The translations under genes were made by a program, and so were the position numbers. Source: Mytilus edulis (lineage: Eukaryota; Mollusca; Bivalvia; Mytilida; Mytilidae). From it: a stretch of DNA of 64,000 nucleotides. The stretch spans positions 49,373,838 through 49,437,837 of the forward strand of contig NC_092345.1 of the NCBI RefSeq assembly GCF_963676685.1, written 5' to 3'. Below, in pieces: positions 23,473-33,800 of this stretch; positions within the stretch are counted from its first letter, which is position 1, and the number at the start of each line of letters is the position of its first letter. The notes below the pieces were generated by a model, which did not search any database, had not been told where the DNA came from, and worked only from the letters and a program-made list of their open reading frames with translations.

Positions 23473-24662
23473 CTAATTTTCTTCAAGCTCAGCTGAAATT
23501 AAATTAGATAGAGTGATATGTATATTGGCATTTATTTTGACTGCATGCTCAAAACTATTGTAAAAGGATGTGGCGTACTTCTATACTTAATTCCTAATTG
23601 TTTTTATCGATCATGTATTTATTGTCTGAATTTATAACTTTGTTTTGTTTATGGTCGAATCATATTATTATTATTCAAAAAAGATATGTTCTGATACTGT
23701 TTGTGGCTAACTTTTAATCTAGCTAAGTTTTCTGCAGTGAATACGGTTAGCTCAATATCTTAGATGTCTGATAATAATGGTAAAACAAACAAGACTTAAC
23801 AAGACCTATATCCGAATTTTCACGATGAACAAGACACAATGTTTACTTCTTCAGTTCACTTGTTGTTGCAACTTTCTGTTTCAAATTTCACTTTTTTTCA
23901 TCAACTCTCAGTTCCATCTAATATTGAATGCTTCGTTGAATCTGATATACATTATTTTTAACCTGCACGACATGCCAGTCTACGACAATACTGTGCACAC
24001 TTCCAATCATTTGGGCAACCATGACCTGCGTCAGCAGTTGGGATAACTATAAGAAGATCAGAATTAATGAAGATTGTTGACAATGTCTTATTGATGTTCA
24101 TTGATCTTTAAAGAATTTATTTTTAATTTTGCAAAATATAGATTCCTTATTTCACTTTCACATTTAAATTGTTCTATCAGATGTAATCGAACTAATTAAG
24201 CTATTGTGATAGCGACGACAATGTTCCTCCACGGATTCCAGCACCTTATACCAGATAGCGAAAAAGGTTATAAAAAACTCACACAGAATACAAGAGCAAA
24301 AAGAAAGTACACCGGAGACGCGTTTCGTTCACAAACGAATCATCATTGTCGTTATAAACAAAATAGAAGGAAACATTTGTTTTCGAGCTTTCATGATAAA
24401 AAAATAGATATAAAGTTGTGTCAAATACTGCTGTAAAGCTTCAGATCGATGTTCTAATCTAAAATCGATAGTGAATTGACTGACCAAGAAACAAAATAAT
24501 CTTTATCCATTCTGTGGTCAGCAATGTATGATATCAAACGAACACCAAGAGACCACAATGTTTTTGGACCTTCCGATGTACAAAAAAGTAACGAATATGT
24601 TCTGAAATAATATACTTACCAACCAAACCAGCAAGGAGAAGAAAAATCATTATTTTGAACAT
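23473..24662 (-). CDS. CRP-4: four-cysteine, defensin-like secreted peptide precursor
   Basis: The exons are 24,662-24,620 (MFKIMIFLLLAGLV), 24,046-23,963 and 23,492-23,473, phase 1, giving 48 residues. After a VIPTADA linker the mature part begins GHGCPNDWKC and has only four cysteines, C-x5-C-x3-C-x4-C. The CC pair, last cysteine and GKR site of its neighbours are missing. The start resembles the first half of mussel and arthropod defensins, which share the G-x-G-C-P-N motif and the C-x5-C-x3-C spacing; this is a family comparison from memory. The exon 2 donor (GTTAAA) is weak, and without splicing the frame ends at once with CRAG and a stop. Exon 3 (ELEEN, stop) matches the paralogues in frame and position, which supports splicing. 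No further cysteine exon was found downstream. Confidence 0.6.
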
Positions 24663-24914
24663 TTTTGTTGTTGATTATAGTTCTGCAAAAAAACAGAGAA
24701 AATTAATTACTTCTCATGAAACTAATGCACACTAACATTAATTATGTTTGTTATTTTGAAGATTTGCTGTAAAAACAAATTTAACAATAAAACCACATGA
24801 AGAAAGAGATATTAAAGAGTTTTCTTGCTAAAAACTTAACAAACTAAAAATCTAAAAAAGTATCATTTCAGAATCTATTAAAAATCCAAAACGAAATTGA
24901 TTAAAATAGCTACT

Positions 24915-25080
24915 TTACCTGCACAACTAGTTGTTAATATTTGAATACAATATTATCGCTATTTAGTCAATTTATATTCCCAAAATATATTGACTGAAAT
25001 TTCTCAAATTCATAAATATTTGAAATCAATTAATATGTTCCGAGAATAAAAGTTTGGTCAGAATACATACAATTAACTTG
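24915..25080 (-). promoter_or_regulatory. CRP-4 promoter and 5' UTR exon
   Basis: Read on minus, it shows 'attctcggaacatatt', then 'agtcaatatattttggga' and a TATA-like 'aatataaatt'. A candidate 5' UTR exon ends at 24,919 with TTGTGCAG before GTAAAG. The 'tcaatatattttgg' core is the same as in CRP-1, and the exon end matches CRP-2 and CRP-6. Confidence 0.45.
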
Positions 25081-25792
25081 AAACTGACATTTTTTAAAAG
25101 AATTTGTTCTAATTTGAATTTTATTTTTTCATACGCAACATAACTCGTCTTTGACAGAAACTCGGCATTGTAACTATAATTCACCCCTTAAAATTACAGA
25201 ATATAATTATTAGCATTTGCTTTTTATCTTTTTCAAATAAATTGTCCTCGCAATTCTCCAGGTATAATTTAAAAAAAATATATAAGATTTAGCGATAGGG
25301 AAGTATACTAGATTAAGTGTTGCTTTTGACACTTATTTACAGTTTATTTTAATTTGTAAGGTTAGTTTGAACATACTGTTTGTTGGGATTCTGTTTCACC
25401 AATCTGTACATGTTATGTATGTATTGCATACAGCATGTACTGTCTAATCTAGTTTGTGTATATAACCCAAAATGTACTTACTAGACCACGTATTCTTCTT
25501 TTCATAGATATTTGAAAACACTTATTGTTCTACATACACATATAAACTATCAAAATAAAAGTTAATATAATTTCATACTAATCAAAACGTTGAAGAATTG
25601 TATGTAGACAGATACAAATATAGATCAGTATCAGACTAATAATTACGTTAATATCTACGTTCGAATGCTAGCATTTAAACCCGCTATATCAATGTCAACA
25701 ATGAACAACAAATTATATTTTTTATGCTTTTAAAATATTCTTAATTTCAGATTCATAAGAACTTTTATCTAAATAATAGGAATTTTAAAGGT

Positions 25793-26090
25793 ATAAAAAT
25801 AGGCAGATATGGTATGTTTCCAATGAAACGACTGTCCACAAGAGACACAATTATGTAGACATAATCAAATTACGCATTCATTAATGAGCAAAATCCAAAC
25901 TTTAAAGTAACTTACAGGAGAGAAGACATAGCAAAATTTAAAAAGTTAAAACAAAAATACCAACGGATTTATCTATGAAAAAAAAAAAACACGTTTCGAA
26001 AAACAAATAGACAACTAACAACAACAACCATTGAATTACAAGGTCCTGATATAGACCAGATAGATACAGCATGTTGAAGGGTTACGCATG
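25793..26090 (-). mobile_element. Retroelement 3' region
   Basis: Read on minus it carries the same landmarks as 26,627-26,905 (+) and ends near 'ccattggaaacatacc'. With the plus copy about 600 bp away it forms an inverted pair. Confidence 0.5.
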
Positions 26091-26299
26091 TTTGCGAGTA
26101 CCCAGCCTCTGTACATAAAATCTATGTTATTTGAGATAAAGGAGACATGTTTAATCTTTCAAGAATATCTATAACGAAATTTATTATTAGTAAATTACTT
26201 ACAATACATTATTAATTGTTCATTTTATACAATTCCATGTGTCTGAAAACTGTAATAAAGAACTAATGGAAAGAGAAAACTTAAATTTGTTGTTATGTG

Positions 26300-26910
26300 T
26301 GTATTATTTATGATAGCTGGCTATACAGCCCTCGCACGGTCGGTTGAGGTGGCTTGAGTATCTTCCTCCATCTTAGACTTTGAATAAAAAGATAACGTTC
26401 ATAGTGTATTAATTTACAAGGTCATGTTTTTCTCTGGCTGTTTATGACGTCTTTACACTAAATCCATTGGATGTTTGATGTGTACGGATTCATAGTTTAG
26501 TCTTAGATGAATGATTTTTTTTATTAGTCGTTAGTGGCTTTGAAATAGCTGTCAGATAACTGCGAGTACTCTCAGATCCGTTCATTGCGTCTTTTTGTGT
26601 CGGGATGTATAAGTACTTTTTCGAAATCTACAAGGGAATCTGATGTACAGTAGTTGTCGTTTGTTTATGTAATTTATACGTGTTTCTCGTTTCTCGTTTT
26701 TTTGTATATAGATTAGACCGTTGGTTTTCCCATTTGAATGGTTTTACACTAGTAATTTTGGGGCCCTTTATAGCTTGTTGTTCGGTGTGAGCCAAGGATC
26801 CGTGTTGCAAGCCGTACATAGACCTATAATGGTTTACTTTTTTTTAAATTGTTATTTGGATGGAGGGTTGTCTCATTTGCACTCACATCACATCTTCCTA
26901 TATCTAACAA
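26300..26910 (+). mobile_element. Retroelement 3' region, long copy
   Basis: It contains 'ctgtcagataactgcgagta', then 'gtcgggatgtataagtac', then 'attagaccgttggttttccc' and the terminal 'tgtctcatttgcactcacat'. This is the longest copy of this tail in the window. The two opposing short open frames over it are part of the element and are not genes. Confidence 0.6.
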
Positions 26911-27345
26911 TTGGTTTTATTCTTTAATGATATGTGCTCATTTGAGAGGATATGTAATGCATGTGAAAGAGTGTGAATTTTAATGCAGATAGTAATGTGT
27001 TTGGCTGTTTTTTCTAAAAAAAATAATCATTTTTTTTCAACTTTGCCACATACGGGGAGATAACTCAGATAAAGCTCGGTGACGCTCTTTTTTCCCTATC
27101 TGAAAGAATGTTATAAGAGCTATTTTCTATTTTATATTAAAATTCTATGGTGAATTTAACAAATTTATCACAAATTTCTTTTATTTTTCCATGCATAATC
27201 TAAATAAAATCTGACAATTTTGCACAATCTGTAGCATGAAAAAAAAACCCGGTGACCCATACTTTTTACTATATTTGGAAAGAAAACACGATAAAAACTA
27301 CATTTTGACAAATTATTAAAAAATTCTAAGAATTCTAATTAAGAC

Positions 27346-27725
27346 ACCCCCCCCTCCTCCCCTATTCCCAATCCAACTCAAGTTTTTGTTATATCTTTAA
27401 ATTATTTTCAATCTTTTGTTAAGCTTTAATTTGTTGATATGAATATTTATTTTTCTTTGAAATTGGATAAAACGGGTATCTGTCGCTTCAATTACATCAT
27501 GATTTGCACGGGGGGGGGGGGGGGGGGGGGGAGGGGGGATAAGAACCACCAGACTACAATCGTCAAAAATATATGCTAGTAATAACAAAATCAAATCGAC
27601 GACAACACATTATTTTGTAAATATTTAGATTTTGTTTTGTTTTGTTTTGGTACAGTGAATCGACGACAACACATTATTTTGTAAATATTTAGATTTTGTT
27701 TTGTTTTGTTTTGGTACAGTGAATC
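27346..27725. repeat. C-run, G-run and 64-bp tandem duplication
   Basis: A C-rich run lies near 27,346-27,362. A run of 22 G is at 27,510-27,531, followed by A and six more G. A 64-bp direct duplication (27,597-27,660 and 27,661-27,724) contains 'ttttgttttgttttgttttg'. The tracts are simple sequence and may be affected by assembly error. Confidence 0.8.
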
Positions 27726-29090
27726 AATGCTGTAGAGCTGGAGACATCTACGTTGTACAAAAACATTTGATGATGAGATGTATTTCATTCCGAGAAAAAA
27801 AAAGTATAGATATTGATTGCATATTATATATCGTGTATTATATGTACATGGCATGTTTACAAAATAATCAATATATTTAAAAAAACAAACTTGCTCACTA
27901 TCAAGAATGGAAATATTTTTTATATACTACGTATTTAGTCAATACTGCATATTGACAAATCAAAAATATTAAATAGAAATGAGCTGTAAGTTTAACTTAA
28001 ATTAGACAGCAACTAAGTTCAATCCTGAGGTCCCTATAAATTCATTGTCGAAAGACTAGCCGACGTTTTGTATGCAAAGTTCTATGTTTAATAATTCATG
28101 CAGACTAGAAATCAAACCATTAGAACCAAATAAAATCAAACATGATCAAAATCTCAAACACGTAAAAGAGACAATAATAATAACTAATCACTAATCACTA
28201 AGTATGTATTGTTTTAGTAGATTTTTTATATATCTAATACATCAAAACACTTTGAGAAATTAAAACATTAATCTTAAACAATTAAAGCTCAAAATATAAT
28301 TTAAGGTGACAACATTTATTTTACTCATTCAAGCAAACAGGTTTTGCAAGAAACAGAAATTTAACAATTGATTAATGACGGTTTAATTCAGATGCTGCTC
28401 ACACTCGTTCGTCGCGATGAGAACAACGGGAAGGACGCGAAACAATATTATTCAAACCGTATTGCTTAATTACTCAAAAGTACTGAGACAATGTTCAATG
28501 TTCTTACAAATATTGCCTGCATTATGAGCAACAAACCAAGGGCTGTAATTTAGAACGTAGGATAGGAGACGACCGTATGAAACAATAATAGAATGAATTA
28601 ATTATGCTAAATTGTTGTTCATAACATCATATTTCCTTATCAGGATAAATATTTATGTTTCGGCCATTTTTCTTCAAGAAAGTTTTATATCTTTTCTGTA
28701 TTCGTTCCTTTGTTAACTTTTGGTGCCCTTTTTGTTATATTTTGCTAATATGAAATTGCTTTTACCTTTATTGAGAATATCTGACATGGCGAAAATGAAT
28801 ATATTTGGATTTCTACTGGGACGATGGCTTTTAAACTTCAAAGACTATATATCAGACAAGGTAAAAATGAAAATTTTGGTAGAAACGATTGGGTTTTCGA
28901 TGTTAATTTGTAATTTTTGATCGCTGTTGTGTGACAGTTTTGATCGTTTTACTCGGAGCTCCACTATTCTAAGGAAAACGATTGGATGAATATATCTTTG
29001 TAAAAGCCTATCACCTATGTAAGTCTTGTATGTTTTTCAATTTTAGTTCATTTATATGTTTCAGAATTTTCACTGAACTAATACACATTT
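27726..29090. other. Intergenic, nothing recognised
   Basis: AT-rich sequence with no supported gene. Bases 27,930-27,960 carry 'tatttagtcaat', which recalls the CRP-4 upstream block, but the match is too short to call. Confidence 0.4.
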
Positions 29091-29091
29091 G

Positions 29092-29240
29092 GTTTGGGGG
29101 CCAGCTGAAGCCTGCCCCACGGTTGCGGAATTTTCTCGCTGTGTTGACTACCCATTAGTGGACTTCGATTGTTTTCTTTGCTTTGTCGGGTAGTTGTCTC
29201 TATGACACATTCCCCATTCCATTCTCAATTTCATTACTTG
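29092..29240 (+). mobile_element. Retroelement 3' tail
   Basis: It opens with 'ggggccagctgaagcctgcc' and closes with 'gttgtctctatgacacattc' and 'ccattctcaatttcatt'. It is the same family as 776-890 and 55,510-55,660. From here to 29,930 nothing else is recognisable. Confidence 0.6.
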
Positions 29241-30147
29241 TTTGTTTTAAACTTTTGATAATTTGATAGTCTAGTTTTCGAAGCCTGTGCTATATCATGT
29301 TTCCTTGGCTTAAATTTGACTGAAATCTGGGCAATTCTGTTAATAACAAAAATCTCTATATTTTTTAATAATCGGGATTTAAAATCAGAGCTTTCAATAA
29401 AACTTTGGCTAAAGAGTTATATTTATCTTTCTCACTCGCTTTTTATCAACTTAAAACTTTTTGTCTTGAAACATTTAACATGATAATTGGGTCCAAAGAT
29501 GTCTCTTAGCTAACTTACTTCTTTATGTAACCACACATACTTTTAGATTATTGTGATCAAGTTATTTTCTGGAATTCAAAATAATGTTTTGGCGTATTTA
29601 CAAATCAATTTGTTTGCATCGATCTAAATTCTGTGTAAGCTCCATTTTGATTGTATTACTTTTATGAATTTAGTACTGGATCACAGAAAAATCCAAATTT
29701 TATCATTAAAAGATAAAAGACAAATAAAACAAGTCGTGTTCCGTAATTATTCCTGGTATATATTTTCGTATAGTTGAAGAAATCTTTTTCACAAATCTCT
29801 CATTCTTGTCATTTGTATATCTACGCCTATTCATCACATTATTTAATTAAAACTATCTATTAAACATTTGTTTGCTTCCTTTCGAACTTCCAGTGGAAGA
29901 AGTGGTATCCTGAAATAAATACCACAGAAAAATAATCTGCTCGGCTTTCAGAATGTAATAATAATTATATAACAGTATTTGATGCATGATTCGTTTTGTC
30001 TATAAACTATTAACAACTGCCATACAAGTTTGAGGTTTTTAGTGTGGACAAACGCCTGTACCAAGTCAGGAAAAATATGTGTTCCCCCTTTTTTGAGTTT
30101 ACATTGCAGTTTGGTATTTTTGTTAATGTTTTTTTGCGGTACATATA

Positions 30148-30445
30148 AAAGAGGGACGAAAGATACCAGAGGGACAGCCAAACTTATAAATCGAAAATAA
30201 ACTGACATCGCCATGGCTAAAAATGAAAAAGACAAACAGACCAACAATAGTACACATGACACAACATAGAAAACTAAACAATAAGCGACACGAACTCCAC
30301 AAAAAACTAGGGGTGATCCCAGGTGCTCCGGAAGGGTAAGCAGATCTTGCTCCGCATGTGGCACCCGTCGTGTTGCTCATGTTATAACAAATCCGGTAAA
30401 TAGTCTAATTCGGTAGGTCACATTCATGAAACGGTAGGGGATTGT
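30148..30445 (-). mobile_element. LINE 3' end fragment
   Basis: Read on minus, the tail opens with the 'atgaatgtgacctaccgaat' module that follows the reverse-transcriptase remnant at 15,236-15,900. It then runs through 'cttacccttccggagcacct' to 'gtatctttcgtccctctttt'. Two overlapping minus frames here encode only this tail. It is the best preserved copy in the window. Confidence 0.75.
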
Positions 30446-31463
30446 AGTTTTTAATTTATCCCTCCCTAAAACAAGATACTTGTATCTACGTTGGCCATTC
30501 TTTTTATGAAACAAAGCAATACCAACTCTGTCAATTGTCCTTTAGTTTGGAATGTGGAATACTTGTGTAAAGTGTAGAAAAGTCAAATGTTTTAATACTA
30601 TTGCAAGATGAAAGAGAGTTAGATTGTACGTACTCTAAAAGATATTTTTGGAATTTGTAAGTATCCACATCTGATTCACGTTGCCTCTAGAATAGGCAGT
30701 TTCACAATAACTTTGAAGCACGTCTTTGATTGCTGATAAAAAAGATGTTAATGATTTAGATCGAGGTTTCTTCGAGCACTTGGAAGACCCAGCAATATAA
30801 CGTTGTTTGTGTGGACACTTGTGTAGTTTAGGTTAATAAATTGACAAAAATGTCGCTTCCAGTAAACGAAATCTATTAATTTCTAGAATTTTTAGGTGTT
30901 ACCAACTACTACACGTTTGTCAAGAACCAACGTTTAGGATCGTAAACTCCAAGAACGAAAACCTGATTTTGCGTGACACATTTAAAAACTAACTAGAATC
31001 AAGTGCCAAATGACCAGTCATTTTCTTGGTAAAATTAATGGTAAAGTAAAAAACACCTATCATCTCTAAGTCTGAAAATATATATAAGTGTTTGAAAAAA
31101 AAGATTTATAGGAGAACATTAATTCAAGTCAAACATCTGGAAATTACCAAATGTATAACTCATTCATTTGATTCAAAAGGGCATAATTACACCACATTGA
31201 AAGGATGTAACTAGCTGATAACAGTTTATTTTCGATCTATGAATTTGAATGCTCATCTGGTATCTTTACCAAATAATACTCCTTACAATACATGATTTTT
31301 TTAAGTGAAAAATACTGTATTTCTTTTGTCTTGAATGCATAGGACTCGCTGTCTCATCTTTTAATTTATGAAAATATACGCAAACAAAAAAATTAGTTTC
31401 AATATATTGTTTTTTTACTACACGAAGATAGGTCTTTTGTCTGCTGAGTTTGGTCTTAGTCAT

Positions 31464-32561
31464 CTAGATGTCTTTGAGCTTAGCTGAAAAATATTAAAGA
31501 TAAAAAGTTATTTTCCAGATTGACATTTTTTGAAAAATTATACACTTTTTAAAAACGGGGTCAAAATATTTCACCTTAACCCTGCGTTTTTCTTAGTGTA
31601 TTTTTAAATTGGTTACGGTGATTCATCTTTCAAAAACGTAAAGGGAATCAAAAACCAAAATTCTTAAACGGAGACCATCACGAGCGGTTCATATTATGAC
31701 ATATTTATTGTCATTTAAAAACTATATCAAAGTAGAATTGAAATATAGAATTCTTTTCTATGGAAAAGTTACATTGCAATCCTATCGTTGTTATTTGCAA
31801 AAGTGTCAATATAGATTTAAAAAATCAAATTATAATGAAAGGAACTTTGTTCCATGACATAATATCTTAAGAATGATTTGTAATATAGGAGAAAACATAC
31901 CTAGTTCTACGTCATTCTCGATGGACCGTTTACCATATCCACAAATATAATATTCAGTATAAGTCCTATATTTACAACATCGCCACCAACAACGCTTTGT
32001 ACACACAGATCGATATCGCTTACAAAAACGTATGGACTCCGCCTCCTGAATAACTTTAAAATGAAAAAAAATACATATATGAAATCTTGTCCATTGGTGA
32101 TGATAGTGGATTTGTTTTTTATATTTAAAAAAATAATTAATAAATAAATGATAAACGATCTATATTCTTTTAACACGATATCATTTTTTTTTTATATCAG
32201 TCTCATAATTTGGTTCTTTTTAGTAGAACAATTCTTTAACATTATATGAGCAAGCTTCGTCTAACAACATCAGAAAATGAAATTTGTTTTTAGGAGTTCG
32301 TGTTATATTTCTCTTTGTTTTCTGTGTTATATTTGGAATATTCTGTTTTTAATGCATCTACTGTTTCTATGCTTTTATTTTAACTTTATCTGAAAACACC
32401 ATTTTTATTCTAAATTGTTGTATTCTGTCATGAATAATGTATAACAATTCATAATATTTAATACTGTACCATTTTTCAACATTAAGTAATCAACGTAGAT
32501 TCAAAATAATATACATACCAAGAAAACCAACAAGAAGAAGTAAAATCACAAATCTCGACAT
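31464..32561 (-). CDS. CRP-5: secreted cysteine-rich peptide precursor
   Basis: The exons are 32,561-32,519 (MSRFVILLLLVGFL), 32,053-31,901 and 31,483-31,464, phase 1, giving 71 residues. After the VIQEAES linker, the cysteine region has spacing C-x6-C-x3-C-x3-CC-x10-C with several Arg, Lys, Trp and Tyr residues between cysteines. GYGKR after the last cysteine predicts cleavage and amidation on Tyr. The acidic tail SIENDVEL continues into exon 3 with AKLKDI and a stop. The linker, tail and introns are close to CRP-3, yet the segment between the first cysteine and CC is largely different. The reading frame is intact, and a promoter-like block lies upstream. The strong positive charge suggests an antimicrobial or toxin-like secreted peptide; activity cannot be told from sequence. 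Confidence 0.75.
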
Positions 32562-32637
32562 TTCTTTGGGAAAACTACAAAAAGCAGATAGAGGAAGTTA
32601 TTGAGGTCAATTAATGTTTTTATTAACAAAAAAGAAA

Positions 32638-32700
32638 ATATGGTATGATTGCCAAAAAGAAAACTCTCTTCAAGAGACACTCTGAAAAACTATTGCGAAT
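32638..32700 (-). repeat. Short retroelement tail
   Basis: Read on minus, a short copy of the tail that ends 'tggcaatcataccatat'. It lies just upstream of CRP-5 exon 1. Confidence 0.4.
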
Positions 32701-33029
32701 ATAATTGGATCTATTCTTATAAATAGTAAATCAACGAATAAAGATATGAACAATAAATGTAATATACCTTAACATGGGTTTTTATAATAATTATAATACT
32801 AATCGTATAAATCATAACAGAAATTAATTTTTGAAATTCAACGAAAACTTCAGCAATATTCAGAAAAGAAGAGAACGCAAATGTTTGACATACCTTCACT
32901 ATCTTTAGTTGATATCTATATTCCTTTTTTTAACAATTGAATATAAATTTATTGCACTAAAGCTGTTAACAGCCGCTACAGCTTTAACTGTAAGGTATCC
33001 TGAAATTGTTAGTACCTATATTCCTAATA

Positions 33030-33135
33030 AGTATTGTTTTGCAATATATATTTCCAAAGTGTATTGATTAAACTTAAGCAATGGAACATGTGGTCTTAAA
33101 TAATATCTTCCGAAAATGAAACTTTGATCATGGTA
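33030..33135 (-). promoter_or_regulatory. CRP-5 promoter block
   Basis: Read on minus, 'ggaagatattatttaagacc' followed by 'acatgttcc' and 'tcaatacactttgg' matches the CRP-1 block in order and spacing. A TATA-like 'aaatatatatt' follows. No clear 5' UTR donor was found, so the UTR exon end is open. Confidence 0.45.
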
Positions 33136-33337
33136 ACATACATTTAAAAGGTTTTATTTGTGCAGATGAACACATAACAAATTAAGATCAATTGGTTGGT
33201 GTATGTGCAAAACAATCATACTGAGGATGGAAACAAGATAATGGAAAAGGAGTGTCTCAAAAGATTATTACATTTGTTTTATCATTATTTAAATAAAGAA
33301 ATATGAGTTCCATTATCTAAGATTATAGTGGCGCCTG

Positions 33338-33796
33338 TTGTCTAACATGTTTACTATTTCACACTCTTATTGGATCAATTTGTACATCAAATTCTTAATT
33401 TGGTTGTTGAAAAATTTTCAGTCTACTTTTAAGGCAACTAATTGGACAAATCTTATATCCTGGGACTTGCAGAAAAATAAACAGCTAGTCTCAGATAAAG
33501 AGAATCTGTTACTGCGAGTCAATGATTTAAATTTGATTTCGCATCTTAGCCGTTGTCTCTATAGACACAACAGTCAGCTCGAGGAAGATTTGTATCGCAA
33601 TTTTTCTTTAAATCCTCTCTTAATCGAAATTATTATACTTAAAAAACGCCCCCTTGGTACGTTAGAAGTTCAAACAGGAACATTTTTTTTAGATTTATAT
33701 CGCAATTTTTCTTTAAATACTCTCTTAATCGATTTTTTTATACTTAAAGAACGCCCCCTTGGTACGTTAGAAGTTCAAACAGGAATGTTTTTGTAA
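33338..33796 (+). other. Open frame of 152 codons with a duplicated segment, probably not a gene
   Basis: The frame contains two in-frame copies of a 35-residue segment (DLYRNFSLN... and TLEVQTG), made by a 105-bp tandem duplication ending near 33,790. The homologous block in the other segmental copy, at 22,190-22,590, has stops and indels in this frame. No family was recognised, there is no signal peptide, and no exon partners were found. It is probably non-coding upstream sequence kept open by chance and extended by the duplication. Confidence 0.4.
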
Positions 33797-33800
33797 CTAA

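Larger units (their letters stand above)
29935..33800. repeat. Segmental duplication, copy B (contains CRP-5)
   Basis: This is the partner of 19,790-22,590. The block at 29,935-29,960 is separated from the next shared block at about 31,165 by some 1.2 kb that copy A lacks. That extra sequence contains the LINE tail at 30,148. Copy B keeps a promoter-like region at 33,035-33,135 that copy A lacks. The distal block 33,340-33,800 contains a 105-bp tandem duplication. Confidence 0.75.

Noticed and set aside
23777-24046. 89-codon plus open frame opposite CRP-4 exon 2
   Set aside because: Antisense to the defensin-like exon; no family features, signal peptide or splice partners.
26628-26927. Opposing 63- and 68-codon frames
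   Set aside because: Both come from a repeated retroelement tail; the minus frame reappears in diverged form at 5,190-5,470.
27930-27960. Possible CRP promoter relic with 'tatttagtcaat'
   Set aside because: The match to the CRP-4 upstream block is too short, and no signal exon follows on the minus strand.
29948-30380. Two overlapping minus open frames of 138 and 85 codons
   Set aside because: They lie in a LINE 3' tail that recurs at least five times in the window.
31907-32176. 89-codon minus open frame over CRP-5 exon 2
   Set aside because: Shadow frame. The spliced frame shows the conserved cysteine pattern and continues in phase with exons 1 and 3.
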